The notes beneath the pieces are model-generated. The model saw only the letters and a list, made by a program, of their open reading frames with translations, searched no databases and was not told the origin of the DNA. Of a stretch of DNA of 64,000 nucleotides, positions 46,181 through 55,589 are shown piece after piece; position 1 is the stretch's first letter, and each line of letters opens with the position of its first letter. The translations under genes and the position numbers were made by a program. The DNA is from an uncultured Lentibacter sp. (GTDB lineage Bacteria > Pseudomonadota > Alphaproteobacteria > Rhodobacterales > Rhodobacteraceae), in NCBI RefSeq assembly GCF_937123735.1, contig NZ_CAKZKL010000007.1, positions 1 to 64,000 of the forward strand. Reading direction: 5' to 3'.

Positions 46181-48763
46181 ATGCCCGTTGTTGTTGTCGA
46201 ATCTCCGGCCAAGGCCAAAACGATCAATAAATATCTGGGCTCCGATTACACCGTGCTGGCCTCTTATGGCCATGTGCGCGACCTGCCTCCCAAAGACGGC
46301 TCGGTGAACACCGACCAAGACTTTGAGATGACATGGGAGGTCGGCGTTGACAGCCGCAAACACGTCAAGGCCATCGCCGACGCGCTCAAGGATGATCCCA
46401 ATCTGATCCTTGCAACCGACCCCGACCGCGAGGGAGAGGCAATCAGCTGGCATCTGGAAGAGGCGTTGCGCAAGCGCAAGGCGCTCAAGAAAGACACCCC
46501 CGTCAGCCGCGTTGTCTTCAACGCCATCACCAAGGCCGCCGTCACCGAGGCCATGCAAAACCCCCGCGAAATCGACGCGCCGCTGGTGGAGGCATACCTC
46601 GCCCGCCGCGCGCTTGATTATCTCGTGGGCTTCAATCTCTCTCCCGTGCTCTGGCGCAAACTGCCCGGCGCGCGCTCTGCCGGGCGGGTGCAGTCGGTCT
46701 GCCTGCGCCTCATTGTCGAGCGCGAAATGGAGATCGAAGCCTTCAACCCGCAGGAATACTGGACGGTCAAGGCCATGCTCAGCACACCGCGCGGGCAGGC
46801 CTATGAGGCCCGTCTCACCGTGCTCGCCGGCAAGAAGCTCGAAAAATTCGACATCGTGAACGCAACACAGGCCGAGCTCGCCGTGCAGGCAATCACCAGC
46901 CGCGAGCTGTCCATCACCTCGGTCGAGGCCAAGCCCGCCGCGCGCAACCCTGCCGCACCGTTCATGACCTCCACGCTCCAGCAAGAGGCCTCCCGCAAGT
47001 TCGGCATGGGCGCGCGCGCCTGCATGAGCACCGCCCAGCGCCTCTATGAAGCGGGCCACATCACCTATATGCGAACCGACGGGATCGACATGGCGCCCGA
47101 GGCGGTTTCAGAGGCCCGCAGCGCCATCGCCGCGCGCTTTGGCGAAAACTATGTGCCCAAAGAAGCGCGCATCTACAAGAACAAGGCCAAAAACGCCCAA
47201 GAGGCGCATGAATGTATCCGCCCCACAAACCTTGCCGCCGATGCCGCTTCGCTCGGGCTGCGCGACGCCGACCAGGCCAAGCTCTATGATCTGATCTGGA
47301 AGCGCACGCTGGCCTGCCAGATGGAAAGCGCCCGTATGGAGCGCACCACCGTCGAGATCGGCTCGCAAGACGGCCAAGTCGGCCTGCGCGCGACTGGTCA
47401 GGTGGTTTTGTTTGACGGTTTCATGGCCGTTTATGAAGAGGGCCGCGATGATGCGGTTGTGGATGACGATGACAAGCGCCTGCCGCAGATCTCTCAGGGC
47501 GAGCCTGCCGCGAAAAAATCGGTGACACCGGAGCAGCACTTTACACAGCCGCCCCCCCGCTACACCGAGGCCACGCTGGTGAAGCGCATGGAAGAGCTGG
47601 GGATCGGCCGCCCCTCGACCTACGCCTCTGTCATCACCACGATCCAGGACCGTGAATATGTCCGCAAAGAGCAGAACCGCCTCTTCCCCGAAGACAAAGG
47701 CCGCATTGTCACGATCTTTCTGCTGAATTTCTTCCGCAAATATGTCGGCTATGAGTTCACTTCCAGCCTCGAAGACGAGCTTGATGATGTCTCTGCTGGC
47801 AACCGCGATTACAAGGCGGTGCTCTCGCGCTTCTGGCGCGATTTCTCCGCCGCCATCGCCGAAACCAGCGAGCTGCGCATCTCCGAGGTGCTCGATGTGC
47901 TCGATGAGGCGCTTGCACCCCAGCTCTATCCGCCGCGCGAAGACGGAACTGACCCACGCATCTGCCCCAAATGCGGCAACGGCCAGCTGCACCTAAAATC
48001 CTCGCGCACTGGCGGCTTTGTCGGCTGTGGCAACTACCCCGAATGCACCTACACCCGCCCCATCGCGGGTGAGGGCGCCGATGGCGACGAGCGCGTGCTC
48101 GGCGAGGATGCGGGGGACGAGATCTGGCTCAAGTCGGGCCGCTTTGGCCCCTATGTTCAGCGCGGTGAGCCCACGCCCGAAAACAAGAAACCGCCCCGCG
48201 CCTCTCTGCCCAAAGGCTGGGACAAAGACGCGATGGACCTTGAAAAGGCCCTCACGCTTCTTTCCCTGCCCCGCCAGATCGGCGAACACCCGGAAGGTGG
48301 GATGATCACAACCAATTTCGGCCGCTTCGGCCCCTATGTGATGCACCAGCTCCCCGAGGACGCCAAACCGACCTATGCCAACCTCAAAGACCCCAATGAT
48401 GTCTTCGAGCTGGGTATGAACCGTGCCGTGGAGCTTCTGGCCGAAAAGCGCGCCAACCCGGGCCGTGGCCGCTCGGCGGCGGCCAAGCCGCTCAAGGAGC
48501 TGGGCGAGCATCCCGAGCATGGCGGCGCTGTCAATGTCATGGAAGGCCGCTATGGCCCCTATGTCAAATGGGAGAAGGTCAACGCGACCCTGCCCAAAGA
48601 CACACAGCCCGAGGAGCTGACCATGGCGCAGGCCGTGGAGCTGATCGACGCCAAGGCCGCCAAGGGCGGCAAGAAAAAAGCCGCCCCCAAAAAAACCGCT
48701 GCCAAAAAGCCTGCTGCTAAGAAAAAGGCCGCCCCCAAGAAAACAGCGGCCAAGAAAGCCTGA
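46181..48763 (+). CDS. topA: DNA topoisomerase I
   Basis: MPVVVVESPAKAKTINKYLG; TYMRTDG active site; Zn motif; Lys-rich tail. Confidence 0.97.
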   Translation: MPVVVVESPAKAKTINKYLGSDYTVLASYGHVRDLPPKDGSVNTDQDFEMTWEVGVDSRKHVKAIADALKDDPNLILATDPDREGEAISWHLEEALRKRKALKKDTPVSRVVFNAITKAAVTEAMQNPREIDAPLVEAYLARRALDYLVGFNLSPVLWRKLPGARSAGRVQSVCLRLIVEREMEIEAFNPQEYWTVKAMLSTPRGQAYEARLTVLAGKKLEKFDIVNATQAELAVQAITSRELSITSVEAKPAARNPAAPFMTSTLQQEASRKFGMGARACMSTAQRLYEAGHITYMRTDGIDMAPEAVSEARSAIAARFGENYVPKEARIYKNKAKNAQEAHECIRPTNLAADAASLGLRDADQAKLYDLIWKRTLACQMESARMERTTVEIGSQDGQVGLRATGQVVLFDGFMAVYEEGRDDAVVDDDDKRLPQISQGEPAAKKSVTPEQHFTQPPPRYTEATLVKRMEELGIGRPSTYASVITTIQDREYVRKEQNRLFPEDKGRIVTIFLLNFFRKYVGYEFTSSLEDELDDVSAGNRDYKAVLSRFWRDFSAAIAETSELRISEVLDVLDEALAPQLYPPREDGTDPRICPKCGNGQLHLKSSRTGGFVGCGNYPECTYTRPIAGEGADGDERVLGEDAGDEIWLKSGRFGPYVQRGEPTPENKKPPRASLPKGWDKDAMDLEKALTLLSLPRQIGEHPEGGMITTNFGRFGPYVMHQLPEDAKPTYANLKDPNDVFELGMNRAVELLAEKRANPGRGRSAAAKPLKELGEHPEHGGAVNVMEGRYGPYVKWEKVNATLPKDTQPEELTMAQAVELIDAKAAKGGKKKAAPKKTAAKKPAAKKKAAPKKTAAKKA

Positions 48764-48767
48764 CAGA

Positions 48768-48800
48768 CGCGGCAGGGGGCTAAGTAGAAACCCTGCCGCG
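48768..48800 (+). terminator. Hairpin after topA
   Basis: CGCGGCAGGG ... CCCTGCCGCG, 10-bp perfect stem; no strong T-run. Confidence 0.5.
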
Positions 48801-48861
48801 ATTGACTCTGAAGCACGCGCGCGCCACAACTCGGCCAACGCTTTCACTTCAGGAGTTTCCC

Positions 48862-49572
48862 ATGAAAAAAGTCTACGGATCAGCCTCCGAGGCGCTGGAC
48901 GGCCTTCTCTTTGACGGCATGTTCATCGCCTCCGGCGGCTTCGGTCTTTGCGGTATCCCCGAGCTGCTTTTGCAGGCCATCAAAGAGGCCGGCACGAAAG
49001 ACCTCACCTTCGCCTCCAACAACGCGGGCGTGGATGATTTCGGCATTGGCATCTTGCTGCAAACCAAGCAGGTCAAGAAAATGATCAGCTCCTATGTGGG
49101 TGAAAACGCCGAGTTCATGCGCCAGTATCTTTCCGGCGAGCTTGAGCTTGAGTTCAACCCGCAAGGCACTCTGGCCGAGCGTATGCGCGCCGGCGGCGCG
49201 GGCATTCCGGGCTTTTTCACCAAAACAGGTGTCGGAACCGTGATTGCCGAGGGCAAGGAGCACAAAAACTTCGTCGGCCCGGACGGCAAGGAAGACACCT
49301 ACATCATGGAAAAAGGCATCTTCGCCGATCTGGCCGTGGTCAAAGCGTGGAAAGCCGACACGACAGGCAACGCCATCTTCCGCAAGACTGCGCGCAACTT
49401 CAACCCGCCCGCCGCCATGTGTGGCAAGGTCTGCGTGCTGGAAGTTGAAGAGATCGTGGAGCCGGGCCAGCTTGATCCGGACAACATCCACCTGCCCGGC
49501 ATCTATGTGCATCGCATCATTCAGGGTGAGCACGAAAAACGCATTGAACAACGCACAGTAAGGAGCGCCTGA
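48862..49572 (+). CDS. 3-oxoacid CoA-transferase subunit A
   Basis: [45 protein letters not shown]. Confidence 0.94.
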   Translation: MKKVYGSASEALDGLLFDGMFIASGGFGLCGIPELLLQAIKEAGTKDLTFASNNAGVDDFGIGILLQTKQVKKMISSYVGENAEFMRQYLSGELELEFNPQGTLAERMRAGGAGIPGFFTKTGVGTVIAEGKEHKNFVGPDGKEDTYIMEKGIFADLAVVKAWKADTTGNAIFRKTARNFNPPAAMCGKVCVLEVEEIVEPGQLDPDNIHLPGIYVHRIIQGEHEKRIEQRTVRSA

Positions 49573-49573
49573 T

Positions 49574-50200
49574 ATGCCTTGGGATCGCAATCAAATGGCG
49601 GCACGCGCCGCGCAAGAGCTTCAGGACGGCTGGTATGTCAACCTCGGCATCGGCATTCCGACACTGGTCAGCAACTACATCCCCGAGGGGATGACCGTCA
49701 CGCTGCAATCAGAAAACGGCATGCTCGGCATGGGCCCTTTCCCCATCGAGGGCGAGGAAGACGCCGATCTGATCAACGCGGGCAAGCAGACCATCACAGA
49801 GCTGCCCCACACCTCCTATTTTGACAGCGCCACAAGCTTCGGCATGATCCGCGGCGGCAAGATCGCCATGGCCATCCTTGGCGCAATGGAAGTTGCCGAA
49901 AACGGCGATCTGGCCAACTGGATGATCCCCGGCAAGCTTGTCAAAGGGATGGGCGGCGCGATGGACCTTGTGGCAGGTGTTGGCCGCGTGGTTGTGGTCA
50001 TGGATCACACCAACAAGCACGGCGAGAGCAAAGTGCTCAAGGAATGCACCCTGCCGCTCACAGGCAAGGGCGTCGTGGATCGTATCATCTCCAACCTCGG
50101 GGTGCTCGATGTGGTCGACGGCGGGCTCAAGATTGTCGAGCTGGCCGAGGGTGTCACCGAAGAAGAGATGCGCGCCGCAACCCAGGCCACCCTGGTCTGA
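49574..50200 (+). CDS. 3-oxoacid CoA-transferase subunit B
   Basis: [27 protein letters not shown]. Confidence 0.94.
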   Translation: MPWDRNQMAARAAQELQDGWYVNLGIGIPTLVSNYIPEGMTVTLQSENGMLGMGPFPIEGEEDADLINAGKQTITELPHTSYFDSATSFGMIRGGKIAMAILGAMEVAENGDLANWMIPGKLVKGMGGAMDLVAGVGRVVVVMDHTNKHGESKVLKECTLPLTGKGVVDRIISNLGVLDVVDGGLKIVELAEGVTEEEMRAATQATLV

Positions 50201-50222
50201 GCCAAAGCAATCACAGCTTTTC

Positions 50223-50254
50223 AGCGGGCCTTTCCTGTGGGAGGCCCGCTTTTT
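50223..50254. terminator. Intrinsic terminator between convergent genes
   Basis: AGCGGGCCT ... AGGCCCGCT then TTTT. Confidence 0.75.
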
Positions 50255-50296
50255 CATTTCAATTTCATACCAGCGCCTTATGGCGCAGGCCTGACC

Positions 50297-51109
50297 CTAT
50301 TGAAACCGGAAGACACAGCCATCACTGGCCAGTTCGGGCGGCGTGAGGCACAGGCCCCGGGCCGTCTTGAACGCGGCCAGAACCTTGGGCACATAGGCCC
50401 GGGTCTCGGCATAGGGCGGCACACCCGCTGCGCGCAGCACCGCGTTTTCCCCCGCATTATAGCCCGCCAGCGCCAAAATGGGGTCGCCCTCAAAGCGTTT
50501 CATCAGAAAATCAAGATAGGCCACACCGCCGGCAATATTCTGGGCCGGATCAAAAACATCCTGCACCCCAAAACGCGCCGCCGTGGCCGGCATGAGCTGC
50601 ATCAACCCCTGCGCGCCCGCCGCGCTCTGGGCCTCGACTTTACCGCCAGATTCCACCGCAATCACCGCCAGAACCAGCGCCGGAGACACCGCCGTGCCCA
50701 CCGTGGCGCGCAAAATATCCACGCCCCGCGCCGCCACGATCTGTTGCAAACTGTCCAGACGCGGGCTTTGCACCGCCCCCCCCGGCGGGCCATTGCCCAG
50801 CCGCAAAAGCGCCGGGCCAAGCCGTCCGGGGCCACTGGCGGCAAGCTCTGGTGAAATGTCCTGCCAAAACCAGCCATAGGCAGCCGGCTCTTGTTGCGGC
50901 TCAGGCCCCTGAGGTGTTGGCGGCGGGGTCTCTCCACGCTGGCGCGCCATATCCTGCGGCGCAATCTGGATGGTGATGCGTTTCTTGGTGCCCGCTTTGG
51001 GCGGCGTCACACTCTTGAAGGCAGAGCCTGTCCCGCGGCCTGTGGCTTCTGCCGCAAGCTCGGCAGCCCAAAACACCGCCACAAGACTCATCATAAATAG
51101 CGCGCGCAT
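50297..51109 (-). CDS. Lytic transglycosylase (SLT domain)
   Basis: AVIAVESGGKVEAQSAAGAQGLMQLMPATAARFGV; AGYNAGENAV. Confidence 0.92.
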   Translation of the reverse strand: MRALFMMSLVAVFWAAELAAEATGRGTGSAFKSVTPPKAGTKKRITIQIAPQDMARQRGETPPPTPQGPEPQQEPAAYGWFWQDISPELAASGPGRLGPALLRLGNGPPGGAVQSPRLDSLQQIVAARGVDILRATVGTAVSPALVLAVIAVESGGKVEAQSAAGAQGLMQLMPATAARFGVQDVFDPAQNIAGGVAYLDFLMKRFEGDPILALAGYNAGENAVLRAAGVPPYAETRAYVPKVLAAFKTARGLCLTPPELASDGCVFRFQ

Positions 51110-51463
51110 GGTGCGGCCTGCTCTGCCTGTTCAACTGCGCTGACTATCGCAGACCCGGTAAAAATGGGCCAGCCTTGAAGCGCTTGCGGCCCAAATCAGG
51201 CCAAAGCAACGCCCAATCCGGCCCCGGCACCCGGCCCTATGTAAAAAAATTTAATAAAAATTTCACGCAATTCAACCACTTAAGTCAGGCGACAGGGGTT
51301 AAAGGCAAAAGAACAAAAAATGCTCAATTCGCGCCCAATTCCTGCCTTTTTCCGCTGGCTATATTTGCACATCCCGAGACGGTGATGCGCTGAAGAGAGA
51401 GACAGCCCATCGAAACACTGGAGCGGTGACATCAAACCTAATGATCCTTTGGAGGGATACACT

Positions 51464-51652
51464 ATGATCAAATTTTTCAAACATTTCAGCCAGGACGAAT
51501 CTGGCGCCGTCACGGTGGACTGGGTTGTTCTGACAGCTGCGGTTGTTGGCCTTGCCGTTGCTGCCTACGGGTCAATCCGCACAGGCGCCATGGATCTCAC
51601 ATCGCGCACAAACACCTATATGGACACCCGCACACCGGGCGGCTTCCGCTAA
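51464..51652 (+). CDS. Flp family type IVb pilin
   Basis: MIKFFKHFSQDESG/AVTVDWVVLTAAVVGLAVAAYG. Confidence 0.85.
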   Translation: MIKFFKHFSQDESGAVTVDWVVLTAAVVGLAVAAYGSIRTGAMDLTSRTNTYMDTRTPGGFR

Positions 51653-51670
51653 GAACCACCACACCGATCA

Positions 51671-51706
51671 GGGCCGCTCCCCCACCCCGGGGGCGGCCCT
51701 TTTTTT
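51671..51706 (+). terminator. Intrinsic terminator after first Flp gene
   Basis: GGGCCGCTCCCCCACCCCGGGGGCGGCCC then TTTTTTT. Confidence 0.85.
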
Positions 51707-51735
51707 GTTTCAGCCCCCAGCTGCGAAGAGATTTC

Positions 51736-51975
51736 ATGAAATTCTCCATTCATTTTCGAAAAATTTTCCACAAGCGTTTCCGAGAGACGATTGGGGGAAA
51801 TGTCAGGGCATTTGCCAGAAAAGATGCGGGGGCTGTCACAGTAGACTGGGTGGTTCTGAGCGCCGCTGTGGTCGGGCTTCTGGCCGCCGGTTACGGCTAT
51901 TTGCGCAGTGGCACCCTTGACCTTGCCGATGGCACCGAGAGCTATCTTGGCGCCACTGGCCCGCGCGACTTCTGA
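51736..51975 (+). CDS. Second Flp-like pilin with long leader
   Basis: MKFSIHFRKIFHKRFRETIGGNVRAFARKDAG/AVTVDWVVLSAAVVGLLAAGYG. Confidence 0.8.
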   Translation: MKFSIHFRKIFHKRFRETIGGNVRAFARKDAGAVTVDWVVLSAAVVGLLAAGYGYLRSGTLDLADGTESYLGATGPRDF

Positions 51976-52136
51976 TCTGCCCAAGGGCTTTTGGCAGCCC
52001 GTGGGGCACAGGGCCACAGGCCCCCTTTCACGCGAATGCCCCGCCACCACCATGATCTCGCCATATTCACCGCTTATTAAGGCTTTTGATGCGCAGCGCT
52101 TGCACCTGCGCCAGAACAAAGTTTGAGGAACATATC

Positions 52137-52985
52137 ATGCGCGCCGTTTTCGGATTGGTTCTTGTCATTGGCCTCGGTCTTGCCGGCTTTGCCGTTTATC
52201 TGGCCAAGGGCTATATCGAAGGCTACCAACATGCGCTCGCAGAAGAACGCTCCAAGGGCGGCTCCATAGAAACCGTCGAGATTTTCGTGTCCCGCAAATC
52301 GGTCACCTACGGCGAGCAGCTCGCCGCAGAAGATGTGCGCCTGGTGCACTGGCCCGTCGCCTCTTTGCCCGAGGGGGTGTATACGGTCCCCGAAGAGCTT
52401 TTTCCCGAGGGCTTTGACAAGCCCCGCTCTGTGCTGCGCTCCATCGAGGCCGGCGAGGCCATCCTAGAGGTCAAGCTGACCAAACCGGGCGAGGCCGCCG
52501 GGCTCACCTCCTTGCTCAAACCGGGCGAGCGCGCCTTTACAATCGAGGTCAATGTGTCCTCGGGCGTATCCGGTTTCTTGCGGCCCGGCCATAAGGTTGA
52601 TGTCTATTGGACCGGCAATATCAAGAGCCAGGGCGAGAGCACGGATGTCACCAAGCTGATCCAGTCCAGCCTGCCCCTGATTGCCATTGACCAATCCGCA
52701 AATGAAGAGGTCGAAAGTTCCGGGATCGCCCGCACCGTCACAGTCTCGGCCTCGCCCCAACAGGTGGCCGCGCTGGCCCAGGCCCAATCCACAGGCCAGC
52801 TTTCGCTCTCGCTTGTCGGCTCAGGCGACACCCATATCAGCGAAGCCATTGAAGTGGACCAGAACAGCCTGCTTGGCATTGTCAAAGTGCAAGCACCGGT
52901 CGAAGCCGCCCCCGAGGAGGTCTGCAAAATCCGCACCCGCCGCGGCGCCGAAGTGGTGGAAATCGAGATCCCCTGCACCAATTGA
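52137..52985 (+). CDS. cpaB: Flp pilus assembly protein CpaB/RcpC
   Basis: SAF-like region followed by RcpC/CpaB sequence; locus context. Confidence 0.88.
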   Translation: MRAVFGLVLVIGLGLAGFAVYLAKGYIEGYQHALAEERSKGGSIETVEIFVSRKSVTYGEQLAAEDVRLVHWPVASLPEGVYTVPEELFPEGFDKPRSVLRSIEAGEAILEVKLTKPGEAAGLTSLLKPGERAFTIEVNVSSGVSGFLRPGHKVDVYWTGNIKSQGESTDVTKLIQSSLPLIAIDQSANEEVESSGIARTVTVSASPQQVAALAQAQSTGQLSLSLVGSGDTHISEAIEVDQNSLLGIVKVQAPVEAAPEEVCKIRTRRGAEVVEIEIPCTN

Positions 52986-53009
52986 GCGCTGAGCGCCCAC
53001 AAAGCCACC

Positions 53010-53039
53010 GGGCTGCGCTTTTGCGCGGCCCTGTTTTTT
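53010..53039 (+). terminator. Intrinsic terminator between cpaB and cpaC
   Basis: GGGCTGCGC-TTTT-GCGCGGCCC-TG-TTTTTT. Confidence 0.8.
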
Positions 53040-53210
53040 GTGGCGGCCCGGCCCTCTGTGGCGGCCCAGGGGCAATCTGTTGCAGCTTATCAACACAAAC
53101 AGCCGCTGCGAAACCTTTGATTCTTGCAATAAAATTCAATCTGACGCATTGTCACGGCAATAAAGGGCGAAAAGCCCGTAATGGTAATGTGATCAGAGAG
53201 GCAGGTCACA

Positions 53211-54635
53211 ATGATGTTGAGCAAATCCTTCAAGGCCGCCGCCGCATGTCTTGCGTTGGCGTTGTCGTCCGTTCCCCACACGGCTATTTCCGAGTCGCTG
53301 CGCGTTGTCAAACGTGGCACATCCAGCACCCTTGACGTGCCGATGAACCGCGCCGTGGTGGTCGAAAGCGAACAACCCTTTGCAGAACTTTCAATCGCAA
53401 ACCCCGCGATTGCAGATATCTCTTCGCTGTCTGACCGCACCATTTATGTGCTGGGCAAATCGCCGGGCCTCACAACCCTGACAATCCTTGACGCCAATGG
53501 CCGCCTGATCACCAATGTTGATGTGCGCGTCGCGGCCGATATTTCCGAATTTAAAGAGCGCCTGCGCCAGGTCTTGCCGGGCGAGAAAATCGAAGTGCGC
53601 ACCGCCAATGATGGGATCTTGCTGTCCGGCACCGTCTCCTCGACGGCCCGTTTGCAACGCGCCCTCGATCTGGCCGAGCGCTACGCGCCCGAGCGGGTCT
53701 CCAACCTGATGGTTGTCGGCGGCATCCAGCAGGTCATGCTCAAGGTGCGCTTTGCCGAAATGCAGCGCTCGGTGTCAAAGTCGCTCAGCGCCTCGCTGGC
53801 GCTCAACGGGTCTGCCGCGAGCGGCAACCTCGGCCTCAATGGCGGCACCAACAGCACCAACAATTCCGGCGCCATCACCTCAACGCTCGGCGGCGCCGTG
53901 CCGGCTGTCAATGACAACAACGCCGCCTTGCTCTTTGGCTTCAACGCCGGCTCTGTCGAGGTCGGCGTTCTGCTCGAAGCCCTTGAAACAAAAGGGGTTG
54001 TGCGCACATTGGCCGAGCCCAACCTCACCGCGCTTTCCGGCCAGGAAGCCAAGTTTCTCGCCGGTGGAGAATACCCCATTCCCGTATCCCAAGAGGGGGG
54101 CACCGTATCGGTGGATTACAAACCCTTCGGCGTGGAGCTCAATTTCATCCCCCGGGTCGTGGATGGCGATCTGATCAATCTTGAGCTGGAGGCGGCTGTC
54201 TCCTCGCTGGACCCCACCAACGGGGTGACCTTCAACAACTTCTCCATCGACGCGTTCAAACGCCGCGAAACCAAAACAACGGTCGAGCTGCGGGATGGCG
54301 AAAGCTTCGCCATCGCCGGGCTGCTGCAAGATGATTTCATCGACACCGCAGGTCAGGTGCCTTGGCTGGGTGATCTGCCGGTGCTGGGCGCGCTGTTTCG
54401 CAGCGCCGACTACCAGCGCTCCCAATCTGAGCTGGTGATCATCATCACCGCCCATCTTGTCACCCCGACACGGGGCGAGGCTCTGGCCCTGCCCACCGAC
54501 CGGGTGCGCCCACCCTCCGAGAAAGACCTGTTCTTGCACGGCCGCGTTGCGGCCACGGGCCAAGAGCAGGGCGGCGTTGTCGACGAGGTTGCCAAACAAG
54601 ACTTCAACGGCTCTTATGGGTATGTGATGGAGTAA
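53211..54635 (+). CDS. cpaC: Secretin CpaC/RcpA
   Basis: Type II/III secretin motifs (LAEPNLTALSGQEAKFLAGGEYPIPV; VPWLGDLPVLGALFRS). Confidence 0.93.
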   Translation: MMLSKSFKAAAACLALALSSVPHTAISESLRVVKRGTSSTLDVPMNRAVVVESEQPFAELSIANPAIADISSLSDRTIYVLGKSPGLTTLTILDANGRLITNVDVRVAADISEFKERLRQVLPGEKIEVRTANDGILLSGTVSSTARLQRALDLAERYAPERVSNLMVVGGIQQVMLKVRFAEMQRSVSKSLSASLALNGSAASGNLGLNGGTNSTNNSGAITSTLGGAVPAVNDNNAALLFGFNAGSVEVGVLLEALETKGVVRTLAEPNLTALSGQEAKFLAGGEYPIPVSQEGGTVSVDYKPFGVELNFIPRVVDGDLINLELEAAVSSLDPTNGVTFNNFSIDAFKRRETKTTVELRDGESFAIAGLLQDDFIDTAGQVPWLGDLPVLGALFRSADYQRSQSELVIIITAHLVTPTRGEALALPTDRVRPPSEKDLFLHGRVAATGQEQGGVVDEVAKQDFNGSYGYVME

Positions 54636-54639
54636 GAGT

Positions 54640-55323
54640 ATGGTGAGGTTTACGAGTATGAAGAACGCGCGCAAGAGTTTCACCATGTTTCTGGCCTGCA
54701 CAGCCCTCACAGCCTGCGCCAGCAGCCCTGATATGATGCGCTTTGAAAGCGAGGCCGGCCTTCTGCTGCGCGGTGCCGATTTTGGCAACGCCACGCGCAA
54801 CAACACCCAGATCATGTCCGGTGAAAAATCATATGCCATTGATCTGGCCAACCGCTTTGCCGCCGAAGTGATCACGACAGTGCATTTCAGCTTCAACTCC
54901 GCAGCGCTGGATGCCGGCGCGCGCGATGCCCTGCGTGAGCAGGCCAATTGGATCCGCCAGTTCCCGGAAATCACCTTCCGGGTCTTTGGTCATGCCGATG
55001 CCCCCGGCACCAACGCCTACAACAAGGCTCTGGGCCTGCGCCGCGCCCATGCGGTGGTGGCCTTCCTGAGCAGCCAGGGGATCAGCCGCAACCGGCTGGA
55101 GGCCGTGTCCTCGCTGGGCGAAACCCAGCCGCTGGTGGCCACAGAGGCCCGCGAGCGGCGCAACCGGCGCGCTGTCACCGAGGTCTCAGGCTTCCTGCGC
55201 AGCCATCCTTCGGTTCTGGATGGGAAATACGCCCAGATCATCTTCCGCGATTATGCCAGCTCCGCAGAGGCCGCAATTGGCACCTCCGGCATTGCCGGCT
55301 CAGAGCTCGCAACCGACAATTAA
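54640..55323 (+). CDS. OmpA family lipoprotein
   Basis: Lipobox TALTAC; VHFSFNSAALDAGARDALREQANWI ... RVFGHADAPGTNAYNKALGLRRAHAV. Confidence 0.85.
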   Translation: MVRFTSMKNARKSFTMFLACTALTACASSPDMMRFESEAGLLLRGADFGNATRNNTQIMSGEKSYAIDLANRFAAEVITTVHFSFNSAALDAGARDALREQANWIRQFPEITFRVFGHADAPGTNAYNKALGLRRAHAVVAFLSSQGISRNRLEAVSSLGETQPLVATEARERRNRRAVTEVSGFLRSHPSVLDGKYAQIIFRDYASSAEAAIGTSGIAGSELATDN

Positions 55324-55589
55324 CCCCTCGCCAAACCCGCCGGGACAGCCTGCAAAGGGCTTTTCCAGCGGGTTTCACGCCGGCTCTGACACGCCATGGG
55401 CGCACAGATTTTTCCTGAAAAACCAGTGAAATTCGCAGAAAAGCGGATTTTTGGCCCCAATTCTGCCCCAGTCTCACGCGACAGTCTCTGAAAAGCAGTT
55501 GTGAGTCTTGTTGCAAGCAGGGCCACAGGGCTATGGGGGCCAAAACGGCAAAATGCCAGCCCTCTTTGCTCAAAAATGAGGAAAAGGCC

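Noticed and set aside
48649-48763. Possible frameshift or assembly artefact at the topA end
   Set aside because: Repeats stay in frame and Lys/Ala/Pro-rich tails are plausible for TopA.
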